Source of the DNA: Xanthobacteraceae bacterium
GTDB taxonomy: Bacteria > Pseudomonadota > Alphaproteobacteria > Rhizobiales > Xanthobacteraceae
DNA length: 17,702 nt
Direction of reading: 5' to 3'
Assembly (NCBI GenBank): GCA_030037185.1
Contig: JASHRR010000947.1
Span: forward strand, 1 to 17,702
Part shown: piece after piece, positions 8,102-16,912 of the stretch
Position numbering within the stretch: position 1 is the stretch's first letter
Layout of the letters: every line of letters starts with the position of its first letter
Position numbers and translations under genes: made by a program
The notes under the pieces: model-generated
Told to the model about the DNA's origin: nothing
Databases searched by the model: none
What the model saw: the letters and a program-made list of their open reading frames with translations, nothing else

Positions 8102-9203
8102 CACCACCGCCGAAAGGGGCTTGCGGTCGCCCCGGTTTGCGCCCCGTCTGCCAGCAAATAAACGCCCGCCCGGCAGCCCTAGAGGACTCGCTTTTCACGA
8201 TGCTGCGAACCCTTGGGATCCGTGAAGGCTACACGGTCTGAATTACGGATGCAAAAAGGACACCGGACCATGTGCGTCGGCCGGGGGTCGCGGCGGCACC
8301 GCCATTGGCCCTTCATCGCGACGACGTGCACGCCCGCTCGGTCACGATCGTTGTTTTGCCCTCTGCCAGCGTGTTCTGCACAGTTGAGGCTGCTGATGAG
8401 GGCAATCAGACGGGGCACAGCAACAGAAGCATGCGAGCCCGGCGCGGCAATTCGACCGTGGAACACCCGTGCAATCTGCGCCTTGGCCATCGCCCCGGCG
8501 ACCATGGATGGTCCTATTTTGCGCTGGCTCGCCTCCGAGTTCCTGCCCACCCCTTGGTCCTGGTCCAGGTGGGCATGACCGCGCACCCTGATACCCCGCG
8601 CAGTCCGACGCCATGTCTCCTGTTCGCCCTTCCTTCCGTCACGGGGTCCGGCCGCTACGGGCAGCTATCCAGAAGCATCACGCCTTCGGGGGCGGCCAAC
8701 CGCATCTCGGCCACACCTTTGCTTGCAAATATTTTTAAGAGTCAAAAAGGGGCGAGCGAGGACCGCTCCCTTTCATCTACGTTGCACGGCAACGCTTTGC
8801 TGTAATCTTGATGACCGCTTTCGGATCGCGGCTGTCAGGTAAGCGCCGGTTGACCCGCCGAGAGTTCGCATGGCCCGCGAGGGCGTCTCAACGCCGCGGC
8901 GCAGCCTTATTCTTCTTTGGCACCAATTTTAGGAGCTTCGCGAGTAAAGATTATCGCTTCCTTTGAGGAGGCATGACCTCTCGTAACAGACAGATCACGG
9001 CCACCCTGCCTTTTACGGCACCGTCGTCGGAGCCTGAGTGAAGGCGGGCCGTGCGACCGCCTGTGTATCCCGAGAGCGGTCGGCCTGGTCCCAGAAACTT
9101 GACTCCAATCATGACGCTGGCGCGTTATGGGTATCGTTATGAGGCTTCACAATGCAGTCCAATTTGGTAGTATTGCTCAGTCCAAAGGATTTCCACCTAC
9201 AGC
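8102..9203. other. 1.1-kb region with no supported gene
   Basis: Open frames exist on both strands (for example 8179-8586 minus and 8272-8805 plus). None shows a recognisable domain, membrane segment, signal peptide or good ribosome site, and the two strands shadow each other. The stretch 8700-8960 is more AT-rich than its surroundings. It may be decayed coding sequence at the border between the left-hand genes and the metal island. I saw no transposase motif, tRNA or clear terminator in it. Confidence 0.5.
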
Positions 9204-9584
9204 ATGGGTTGGTTCCGGTCGAAACGTGGCGTCGTTGCGTGGTTGGCGTTTTTTGCGCTGGCCTGTCAGCTTGTGCTGTCGTTCGGCCACGTCCATGGCG
9301 GCCACGTCGGCGGCGGTTCGACCGCCTGGGCAGCCCCTGAAGCCAGGGATGGTTCTGCCAACGCTCCGCCATCATCGCCGCAAAATCAACCCATCGGGCT
9401 TGCCGGCGATTTCTGCGCCATTTGTGCCAATATCAATCTCGCCAAGACGCTTATTCTGCCGATTCTGGCCATCATTCTCGCACCCCGTTTGTTCACTGAA
9501 ATATTGCCGTGGTCGTTGGCGGCCAGTGCGCCGACCACATTCGACCACCGTCCATCAAGCGCCCGCGGTCCACCCCACGCCTGA
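9204..9584 (+). CDS. DUF2946 family protein, copy 1
   Basis: A 126-residue protein with a hydrophobic N-terminal helix (VVAWLAFFALACQLVLSF, residues 10-27) followed directly by GHVHGGH (His29, His31, His34). After a low-complexity proline/serine linker comes DFCAICANI (Cys71, Cys74), then a second hydrophobic stretch (TLILPILAIILAP). The arrangement of helix, HVH and CxxC fits DUF2946, whose members often lie beside copper or zinc genes. The exposed His and Cys residues suggest metal binding in the periplasm, which is inference. It probably forms an operon with the RND adaptor 126 bp downstream. The ribosome site is weak. A second copy with the same motifs lies at 16913-17278. Confidence 0.75.
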   Translation: MGWFRSKRGVVAWLAFFALACQLVLSFGHVHGGHVGGGSTAWAAPEARDGSANAPPSSPQNQPIGLAGDFCAICANINLAKTLILPILAIILAPRLFTEILPWSLAASAPTTFDHRPSSARGPPHA

Positions 9585-9709
9585 CATGCCGGCCTGAGCC
9601 GGTCACTCCGCGCGGATTCCGCAGCGGGGATTTACCGGGCGAGCAGCGCGAACCTCGATCGCGCGATCGCGCGGATCATGCAGCGTCGTCGTCCGACTTT
9701 GGGGTTAGC

Positions 9710-10933
9710 ATGTTCACGTCAGCTCGAAGTGCATTTCTGCTCGGCAGTGTAGTGGCCGCAATGTTTGCAGTGATCGGCGCAGCGTCGGCCCAGGCCCCCG
9801 GTGCTCAGACGCCTGCGCCGATCGGGACGGCGTCTCAAATGGCACGCGTTGCCGTGCCCGGCGCTGGAGCGCATCTGCCAGCCTTGAATTCAACCAGCGA
9901 TCAGGCGGAGCCAACCCCTGTGATTCATGAGAGCGTGCCGCATCTCATCAGAGAAGGGCAATTGATCAAGATACCCCAAGGCTCACCTGTCCGTAGCGAG
10001 TTGACCATCGCGGCTGTCGCAGCAAAGGAGATTCAGCCTATGTTGACGCTCATGGGCGTCGTAGAAGCCGATCCCAGCCGTACGATGCAGGTGTTGGCGC
10101 CCGTTGCCGGGCGCATCATCGACGTGAAGGTCCAACTCGGCGACCGTGTCGCACCGGACCAGGAGTTGGCGCTAGTCTACGCCGGCGCAGCGACCACTTC
10201 GCGTGGTCGAAGGGCACAGTGGACGCCGGCGCCTGCCAACGAGCTGACGGCCGGCGATCGTCAAACAGGCCTTCGAAACGACCTGAGTGACGCGGCAAAT
10301 GACTGTCAACGCGTGGAGGCCGCCCCGCCAACTAGGCGCGTGTGCGCGCTTATCATGCCGGCCGAAGGCAGTGGGGAGACGCGATTGTTTTCGTTAAAAG
10401 CCCCCGTGGCCGGCAGCGTGATCGACCTGGGCATCCGCCCAGGTGTCACACTGGATGAACCATCGTCATCGATCATGACAATCGCAGATCTCGATACGAT
10501 CTGGGTCACGGCGCGTCTTCGCAAGAAGGACGTGGCGTTGATCGCGCCCGGGCGCCCGGTTGAAATTGCCTTCATCGCCTATCCGAACGAAGTCTTTACG
10601 GGCGAGGCACGATTGGTCGGCGACACGCTCGACCCCTACGCTTCCAGTTTCAAGGTCAGAATTGAATTGCCGAACCCGAGCAGACGCTTGAAACCGAACA
10701 TGTCCACTCTAGCCACGTTCTCGGGACCGAAGGAGACGGTACCGGTCATCCCGGAAACAGCTTTGATCCAAAAGAATGGGAGGGATTGGGTATTCGTTGA
10801 GGTCGCGCAAGGGAGCTTCGAAGCGCGCGCGGTCAACGTCGATTTCCGCCAGGATGACCAAGCACTTGCCGTGAGCGGTGTCAGTATCGGCGAGCGCATC
10901 GTCGTAATCGGTGGAGCGTTGCTCCAAGATTGA
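9710..10933 (+). CDS. Efflux RND transporter periplasmic adaptor subunit (CzcB/CusB-like), possibly decayed
   Basis: A 407-residue protein with a signal sequence (residues 1-27, ending ASAQA). It shows the membrane-fusion order: lipoyl half-domains (VLAPVAGRIIDVKVQLGD about 128-145; LKAPVAGSVIDLGIRPG about 229-245), a beta-barrel beginning TIADLDTIWVTARLRKKDV, and a membrane-proximal domain (VIPETALIQKNGRDWVFVE). Such adaptors link a CzcA/CusA pump to an outer-membrane channel for heavy-metal efflux. The alpha-hairpin region (158-222) is abnormal: it contains several prolines and cysteines and little helical heptad pattern, although DRQTGLR and QRVEA survive. ATG 9710 is chosen because the signal peptide begins there. 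The expected pump gene is absent, and transposon remnants start about 80 bp downstream. Confidence 0.8.
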   Translation: MFTSARSAFLLGSVVAAMFAVIGAASAQAPGAQTPAPIGTASQMARVAVPGAGAHLPALNSTSDQAEPTPVIHESVPHLIREGQLIKIPQGSPVRSELTIAAVAAKEIQPMLTLMGVVEADPSRTMQVLAPVAGRIIDVKVQLGDRVAPDQELALVYAGAATTSRGRRAQWTPAPANELTAGDRQTGLRNDLSDAANDCQRVEAAPPTRRVCALIMPAEGSGETRLFSLKAPVAGSVIDLGIRPGVTLDEPSSSIMTIADLDTIWVTARLRKKDVALIAPGRPVEIAFIAYPNEVFTGEARLVGDTLDPYASSFKVRIELPNPSRRLKPNMSTLATFSGPKETVPVIPETALIQKNGRDWVFVEVAQGSFEARAVNVDFRQDDQALAVSGVSIGERIVVIGGALLQD

Positions 10934-10945
10934 CAGGAGATTCGC

Positions 10946-10999
10946 GTGGCGCCAATTCAGGTGTGGGGAGCAAGCAAGCGAAAAATCATAGAACAGTAG
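10946..10999 (+). pseudogene. Truncated start of a gene downstream of the RND adaptor
   Basis: A strong ribosome site, AGGAGA (10935-10940), lies right after the adaptor stop. Five nt later a GTG opens a frame of 17 codons (VAPIQVWGASKR...) that stops at TAG 10997-10999, just where transposase-like sequence begins. The spacing is what an operon's next gene, normally the RND pump, would have. The encoded residues do not resemble a pump N terminus, so this may be only a vestige of the junction or a chance frame. Confidence 0.3.
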
Positions 11000-11009
11000 A
11001 CTTTCGGAC

Positions 11010-11830
11010 GTGGTAAACCCTTTCATGCGTTTCGGCATGCTGATCATGGCTTTCCTCAGGCAGTTTCCGAATGATGATGCGTGTTGGCATCATCTCGAAA
11101 GGGTTCGTTGGCCGCATGGTCCGGTTTGTGCCAAATGCGGCGACATTGGCCCAACGATGGCCTGTGGTCGCCAGCACTATCACCAGTGCAAAGTTTGCAA
11201 CGCCAAATTCACGGCCGCATTTGGGACGCCGCTCGAAGGCAGCATCTGCCGATGCGGACATGGTTCGCGGGGTACCTGCTCGCCGTTCCAGCAAGGGACT
11301 TTCCGGTGTCGTTGGGGCGCCAGCTTGGCGTTTGTCAAAAGACAGCGTGGTTTCTTGGCCATCGCATCTGCGCCAAGATGAAAGACAATTGCCGATTGTT
11401 GCGCGGCCTCGTCGAGGCCGACGGATGTTGGCCGCAAACGCAAACGGGATCAGAAGTCCAGGCGGGACGACGACGGCGACCAGCCAAAAGGACGCGGCGG
11501 CAAATGGTGGTTACCGCCGTCGAGCGCGGCGGCAAATCCCGTGCCAGGCGAGCCCGTACGCATTGCGAGCGGACGATCGCCAGCTTTCCTGTTCGGCAAT
11601 GTTTCAAAGCGTTCTGTCCACCGACGAATTGCCAACCGTTGGATCGGGCGCAAGTTTCGGGCACACCGGCGTGTCAACCACTCGGCCGGTGAGTACGTTC
11701 GCACCGATCCTCACGCTGCCGCCACGGCGCATTCCAACACCGCCGAGAGCTGGAACGCCACGCTCAAACGGGCGATAGCCGGGGTTTGGCACGAATGTCA
11801 AAGGCATGATGCGCAACCCGGCCTTGGCAC
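11010..11830 (+). pseudogene. IS1595-family (ISXO2-like) transposase, frameshifted remnant
   Basis: Pieces of one transposase are spread over all three plus frames. The N-terminal zinc ribbon (VCAKCGD...CKVCNAKFTAAFGTPLE) reads in one frame to about 11235. The next piece (LGRQLGVCQKTAWFLGHRI, then GLVEADGCW with the first catalytic Asp, then VVTAVERGGK) is in a second frame to about 11540. STDE with the likely second Asp, near 11615, is in a third. VNHSAGEYVR and NTAESWNATLKRAIAGVWHE, with the last acidic residue, return to the first frame until about 11800. At least three frameshifts mean it is inactive. Element ends could not be placed, so no terminal repeats are given. It lies directly behind the RND adaptor, where a pump gene would be expected. 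Confidence 0.8.
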
Positions 11831-11844
11831 TGAGCGTCGCCGAC

Positions 11845-12151
11845 CTATGTCCAGGAAAGGTTCACCGCGGACAAGGCCGATTGGCGAGGGCGGCTGGTCG
11901 AAAAAATCGACCCGCGGTTGGCGTCGAGTCAGACTCGTTGCCAGTGCGGCTGCATCAATTCCGACGTGAAGAACCTCAACCGGCGTGTTTTTGTTTGCGC
12001 CGCATGCGGGCACATTGAAGGCCGGGATCGCAACGCGTCGCGAAACGTCTACTGGTCCGGCGCCGGAACCGGGTCGGCAAACGGCCGTGCGAGGAGATCG
12101 GAGAGGTTCGGCGGCGCGATCCCGGTGCCGGTCGTTGAACATGGGTGGTAG
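11845..12151 (+). pseudogene. tnpB: TnpB (IS200/IS605 OrfB) C-terminal remnant
   Basis: The frame reads FTADKADWRGRLVEKIDPRL, then SSQTRCQCG, FVCAACG and GRDRNASRN. This is the end of TnpB: the strand leading to the zinc ribbon, the ribbon itself and the last RuvC acidic motif (DRxxNA). TnpB proteins are RNA-guided nucleases of IS200/IS605 elements and relatives of Cas12. Only about the last 100 residues remain, and no ATG start or RuvC-I/II part is present. The first cysteine pair is spaced CxC (CQCG) instead of the usual CxxC, suggesting drift. It abuts the IS1595-type remnant, so one element probably inserted next to or into the other. The frame runs on to a stop at 12149-12151. Confidence 0.75.
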
Positions 12152-12400
12152 CTATCACTCACCACTCCTGCTTCAACTCGCGGTTTCAATAATTCCGGAC
12201 AATCGCGGGTGCGGCACGTTGGGCAACAGACTTTTCCAGCGCCTGGGCGCTCGCCGCGATGTCTCGACGTCCTCCAATACTCCCTGCTGTCGGCCCGCGA
12301 GTCCTGCTTTCGTTAAGGCAAAATTCGTGTCCGGAGTTTAAGGTAGCGCGGTAACGTCGGCGCGGCGCGCCAACCCGGTATTTGCCATAGTCCTGCTTCA
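12152..12400. other. Non-coding stretch between the transposon remnants and the znu promoter
   Basis: No supported gene is present. Just after the TnpB stop a short inverted repeat occurs (GTGGT near 12145 with ACCAC near 12163). If the right end of the tnpB element survives, it and any guide-RNA scaffold would lie here, but I could not identify either. Confidence 0.35.
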
Positions 12401-12410
12401 GTTATGTTAT
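12382..12410 (+). promoter_or_regulatory. Predicted znuACB promoter
   Basis: TTGCCA (12382-12387) and TGTTAT (12405-12410) are separated by 17 nt, the ideal spacing for a housekeeping sigma-70 promoter. The -10 element lies inside the Zur-box-like palindrome, so a bound repressor would block RNA polymerase. This gives a leader of roughly 135 nt before znuA. The call is based on spacing and the operator overlap, not on experimental data. Confidence 0.55.
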
Positions 12411-12418
12411 AACGTTAC
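12401..12418. promoter_or_regulatory. Zur-box-like operator upstream of znuA
   Basis: GTTATGTTATAACGTTAC is an 18-bp imperfect palindrome (14 of 18 positions symmetric) around the core GTTATAAC. It matches the style of proteobacterial Zur boxes, which centre on TGTTATAACA. It sits 133 bp before the chosen znuA start and overlaps the predicted -10 element, the arrangement expected for zinc-dependent repression. zur itself lies at the right edge of the window. Confidence 0.75.
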
Positions 12419-12551
12419 AATCGGCGAACGTTCCGGCCGGGTCGAACCGCCGTAGCATTGGCAAAGCGAAGCGTGTCCACCCTGCGATGATTCCGTGCGA
12501 TCGAAATTCGCTCCAAGTGCTTGGCGGTAAGCTGTGCCGCCGGTGATCCAT

Positions 12552-13444
12552 ATGAGGAAGCTGCCCGTGAGAGCCATCAAGCCAATCGCGGCCGCAATCG
12601 CAATGATCGTTTCTGCTGCACTGGCTGCGGCAGCGGGTGACGGCGATATCGGAGTTGTCGCGGCCGAGAATTTCTACGGCGATGTTGCACGGCAGATCGG
12701 TGGAAGCCGCGTTGCGGTCCTGAGCATAATGAGCAATCCCAATCAGGACCCGCACCTCTTCGAAACGACGGCCGGCGTCGTCCGCAAAGTCGCCGATGCT
12801 CGAATCGTGATCTTCAATGGCGCCAATTACGACCCTTGGATGCAAAAGCTCATCAGCGCGGCGCCGCGGCCGGGACGGACCGTGATTACGGTGACTGGGC
12901 TTGTCGGCAAGAAGACCGGAGACAATCCTCACGTGTGGTATGACCCGCCGACCATACCGGCCGTCGCCAGGGCGCTAGCGGCAGCGCTCGGAAAAATAGA
13001 TCCCGAACATAAGCCCGAGTACGAAATGCGGCTCCAGGCTTTCCTTACGTCGCTCTCTCCGCTGGAGCAAAAGATCCTCAAAATGCGTGCCAAATACGCC
13101 GGCAGGCCCATCACGGCCACCGAGCCGGTATTCGGCTACATGGCCAACGCCATCGGGTTGACCGTACGCAACGAGCGCTTTCAAATGGCGGTGATGAACG
13201 ACACGGAACCCGCGGCCCGTGACCTGGCCGCCTTCGAAGACGACCTCAAAAAGCGCAACGTGCAGGTGCTTGTCTATAACAAGCAGGTGACGAGCAATCT
13301 CGCCAGCCGGCTGATCGATGTCGCACGCGGCGCAAACGTCCCGGTGATCGGCATAACTGAGACCGAGCCGGCCGATACCTGCTTCGTCGATTGGATGCTG
13401 GGCGAGCTCGACGAGCTGGAGAGCGCATTACAAGGTCCGGCCAG

Positions 13445-13448
<4 letters not shown>
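12552..13448 (+). CDS. znuA: Zinc ABC transporter substrate-binding protein
   Basis: A 298-residue periplasmic metal-binding protein of cluster A-I. The signal sequence is about residues 8-28 (IKPIAAAIAMIVSAALAAAA). Metal-ligand motifs are NQDPHLFE (His68) and DNPHVWYDP (His127). At the third position TATEPVFGYM has Glu191 where zinc-type ZnuA usually has His. Late acidic residues (ITETEP, 268-273) may supply the fourth ligand. No His-rich loop is present. The start is uncertain: ATG 12552 is chosen, GTG 12567 has the better ribosome site (GAGGAAG at 12555-12561), and GTG 12534 is unlikely. It is the first gene of znuA-znuC-znuB, and its stop overlaps the next start by four bases (ATGA). Confidence 0.9.
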
Positions 13449-14252
<804 letters not shown>

Positions 14253-14260
<8 letters not shown>

Positions 14261-15101
14261 ATATGACTTCATGATTAACTCGTTCGTGGCCGCAGGAACC
14301 GTTGCGGTGGTGTCCGGACTGGTCGGCTTCTTCCTGGTGATGCGCGGGCAGACCTTTGCGGGTCACGCGCTTTCACATGTCGGCTTCGCGGGGGCGACCG
14401 GGGCCGGACTCATCGGCCTGGCTCCGCTGTGGGGGCTGCTGGGCTTTACGCTGGCGGCTGGCGTCGGCATGGGACTCCTCGGCGAACGCATCAGCGGCCG
14501 CGATGTCGCCATTGGCGTGGTTCTCGCACTCGCGCTCGGCTTCGGACTGCTGTTTCTGCACTACCACACGGCGTTTGCGGCCGAGGCGACGGCAATCCTG
14601 TTCGGCAACGTGTTTGCGGTCGATCGTTCGACCGTCGCCATGCTGGCTGGCCTCAGCGCACTCACCCTCGTTGCGCTTGCCGCCATCATGCGGCCGCTGC
14701 TGTTCGCTACGCTTCAGCCTGAGCTTGCCGAGGCGCGGGGCCTGTCAGTTCGCAACGTGTCGATGGCCTTTCTCGCAATCGTCGCACTCGCGGTTTCTGA
14801 ATGCGCCCAGATTGTCGGGGTGCTGCTCGTCTTCACTTTAATGGTCGGGCCGCCGGCAGCCGCGCAGCATGTCACCAGCGGACTTTGGAGCGGGCTTGTG
14901 CTTGCTGCCTTGCTTGCCGTGGCGGCCGCTTGGTGCGGCATTACGATCGCCTACTATACCGATTGGCCAGCGAGCTTCTGCATCGCCGCCTTAAGCACGG
15001 TCGGCTATTTCGTCAGCCTCAGCGCACCCCGGATCACGCTGGTGTGGAAGCAATTGCGCTCCCGCGTTCATAAACCAATCATCCGTTCGTTCACCAGGTA
15101 G
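14253..15101 (+). CDS. znuB: Zinc ABC transporter permease
   Basis: A 282-residue inner-membrane permease of the ABC-3 family with about eight hydrophobic segments. Characteristic stretches are GFFLVMRGQTFAGHALSHVGFAG, typical of the ABC-3 family, and VGVLLVFTLMVGPPAAA. It forms the zinc channel with ZnuC. I chose ATG 14253, which overlaps the znuC stop by eight bases; the open frame upstream to 14028 lies inside znuC. It is the last gene of the operon. Its final 34 bases overlap the end of the nicO-type gene on the opposite strand, leaving no room for a terminator between them. Confidence 0.95.
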
Positions 15102-16180
15102 CCGCAGAGCAAAAGAACGCCGAAACCTGTGATCACCGCCGCGGCCGCGACCTCGATCCCACGTATTGCCAATGCGCCATGTCGCGAACGCGCCGCCGCC
15201 AGGCGGCTGGCGGTGTCTCTGGCCATCACCGCGATGGTGGCAATCGTCGCAACGGTGATGAACGTTCCGAGCCCCATCACCAAGGCCGACCCCGCACCCA
15301 CCCAGAACAGGCCCTGCGCCATTGCGAATACGAGCACAAGAATTGCCCCCGAGCACGGTCTCAACCCGACCGCCACAATCGCGGTCAATCCGCGCCTCCA
15401 TCCGCCGGCCCCGCCGAGTTCCGCCGGTGGCGGGGCGTGGGCGTGATCCTCGCCGCAGGCATCGTGATGATGGGCCTGCGCGTGGCGAATGCCCGCTGAT
15501 GGTGAATGGATGCGATGAGGATGGTGATGATCATCGTGATCATGATCGCCGCGCTTCGACGTCACGGCGGCGCCGACCTCACCGGCCGGATGCCGCGTCG
15601 CCCGTAGCGCGCCGACAAAGGTGCGCCCCTTCACCCATAGCAGCCGCAGACCAATGATGATGATGAGCGCGTAACTTGCGGACTCGATCACGTTGACGGC
15701 CCCGTTCATGGTCGAGGCGCGCGCGTTGAGAAGGGCCGCGGCCACACCCACTATGACGATGGCAGCGAGCGCCTGCAACAGCGCTGATGCGAGCGACAGC
15801 ACAACACCTCGAAGCCATGTCTCTCCGTTTGCCACAACGTACGAAGAGATCACCGCCTTGCCATGGCCGGGGCCTGCAGCGTGAAACACCCCGTACAGGA
15901 ACGATACGCCGAGGAGGCTCCAGACGGCACTGCCGTCAGCCTTCGCGGATCGGATAAGAGCGGAAAACTGCCGGTAGAACTCCGCCTGCTTGGCGAACAG
16001 CCAACCCACGATGCCGCCGGCTGATGCCGATGCATCGCGGAATCGCAAACCGCCAAAGGGCGGGTTTTGCGCCCACGCCGTTTCGATGAGGCCGGTCAAG
16101 CACACCGCGGCGGCGAAGACGATCGCCACGATGACGAGCTGGCGCGTGGCGCGCGCTTTGGACCACGTTCTCATGGACAT
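15068..16180 (-). CDS. Nickel/cobalt transporter, NicO/RcnA family
   Basis: A 370-residue membrane protein. A hydrophobic N terminus (residues 14-30) is followed by YGVFHAAGPGHGKAV (96-110) and GLRPCSGAILVLVFA (272-286), the two hallmark motifs of the family. A histidine/aspartate-rich cytosolic or periplasmic loop lies between (about 211-249: DHDHDDHHHPH, HHHDACGEDHAH). RcnA-type members export Ni2+ and Co2+; some relatives import, and zinc is also possible in this context. The start is either ATG 16180 or ATG 16174; the latter gives a four-base ATGA overlap with the DUF1007 stop. It is probably co-transcribed with the DUF1007 gene. Its 3' end overlaps znuB. Confidence 0.9.
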   Translation of the reverse strand: MSMRTWSKARATRQLVIVAIVFAAAVCLTGLIETAWAQNPPFGGLRFRDASASAGGIVGWLFAKQAEFYRQFSALIRSAKADGSAVWSLLGVSFLYGVFHAAGPGHGKAVISSYVVANGETWLRGVVLSLASALLQALAAIVIVGVAAALLNARASTMNGAVNVIESASYALIIIIGLRLLWVKGRTFVGALRATRHPAGEVGAAVTSKRGDHDHDDHHHPHRIHSPSAGIRHAQAHHHDACGEDHAHAPPPAELGGAGGWRRGLTAIVAVGLRPCSGAILVLVFAMAQGLFWVGAGSALVMGLGTFITVATIATIAVMARDTASRLAAARSRHGALAIRGIEVAAAAVITGFGVLLLCGYLVNERMIGL

Positions 16181-16815
16181 TTCACAGAAACCTTATTGGC
16201 GAACTGCGTCCCCCACCCGCCGGACGCATCGAGGGAGTTGAAAAAGCTTTCGGGCAGCCGCTGCGCTTGGGCGGTCGCATCTTCCGGCCGGGTGATGGAG
16301 AACTTGCAAGCTGCCGGCGCACCCACAAGCGCCATCGGGTTTTTCTCGGCAAAGGCGAAGTCGACAAAATACGTCGGGTCGTAAATGTCGACGTTGAGTT
16401 GTTTTGCTTTGACGGGCGTCTTGAACGGCAAGGTGAAGTGCAGGGTCAGCACCGTGCGCTTGGAATCGTAATCCAGGTAATAATCGACCGGCTCGCCCAA
16501 CTGCAGCTTTTTTCCGTCCGCCCGTGCGAAAGTAAAGAAGGCATACTCCTTGAGGGACGTAACGTTGACCTCTGCGAGCGGCGCCAGTTCCTCGCGGGTA
16601 AAGACGCCACGTTTCTTCGATTGGAGGCCTTGCGTGGCGAACACCGAGAACACGTCATCGAAGGTCCAGTTGTGGCGAACGCCGGTAACAGAACCGTCGG
16701 CCGCATAGACAAGCTCGCTCATCATCGTCACCCACACATGCGGGTGAGCGGCTGCTGTACCCGTCTGCAGACAGACGGCTGACAAGATCAGGATGCTCAG
16801 AGATGGTCTGATCAT
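16171..16815 (-). CDS. DUF1007 family periplasmic protein
   Basis: A 214-residue protein with a signal peptide ending AAAHPHVWV, the signature N terminus of DUF1007. The HPH directly after the cleavage site is a likely metal-binding terminus. Other family features are WTFDDVFS, YFVDFAFAE and Cys residues near the end (PAACKFS, VSVKCP). DUF1007 genes are regularly found next to NicO/RcnA-type transporters. Here the stop overlaps the transporter's start, so the two products probably work together, perhaps delivering or accepting the metal in the periplasm (inference). The ribosome site AAGGAG lies eight bases before ATG 16815. Confidence 0.9.
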   Translation of the reverse strand: MIRPSLSILILSAVCLQTGTAAAHPHVWVTMMSELVYAADGSVTGVRHNWTFDDVFSVFATQGLQSKKRGVFTREELAPLAEVNVTSLKEYAFFTFARADGKKLQLGEPVDYYLDYDSKRTVLTLHFTLPFKTPVKAKQLNVDIYDPTYFVDFAFAEKNPMALVGAPAACKFSITRPEDATAQAQRLPESFFNSLDASGGWGTQFANKVSVKCP

Positions 16816-16912
16816 GAGGACGGCTCCTTATGCGCAATCCTCAAGCTCAGGCGACGGAGCGCCCGAGCCGCTCAGCCCCGCGATAAGCGGGACAGCGAAA
16901 AATGGCTGATGA

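Noticed and set aside
8179..8586. 135-residue minus-strand frame with a CPFC motif
   Set aside because: The single CPFC is not part of a recognisable zinc domain, the start has no ribosome site, and overlapping frames of similar quality exist on the other strand.
8272..8805. 177-residue plus-strand frame
   Set aside because: No conserved motif, membrane segment or ribosome site; composition looks like non-coding translation.
8973..9041. 22-codon frame after a GAGGAGG sequence
   Set aside because: The ribosome-like site ends only one base before the ATG, too close for use, and the peptide has no features.
16876..16892. CCCGC/GCGGG hairpin after DUF2946 copy 2
   Set aside because: Only a 5-bp stem with no U-run on the relevant strand, so not supported as a terminator.
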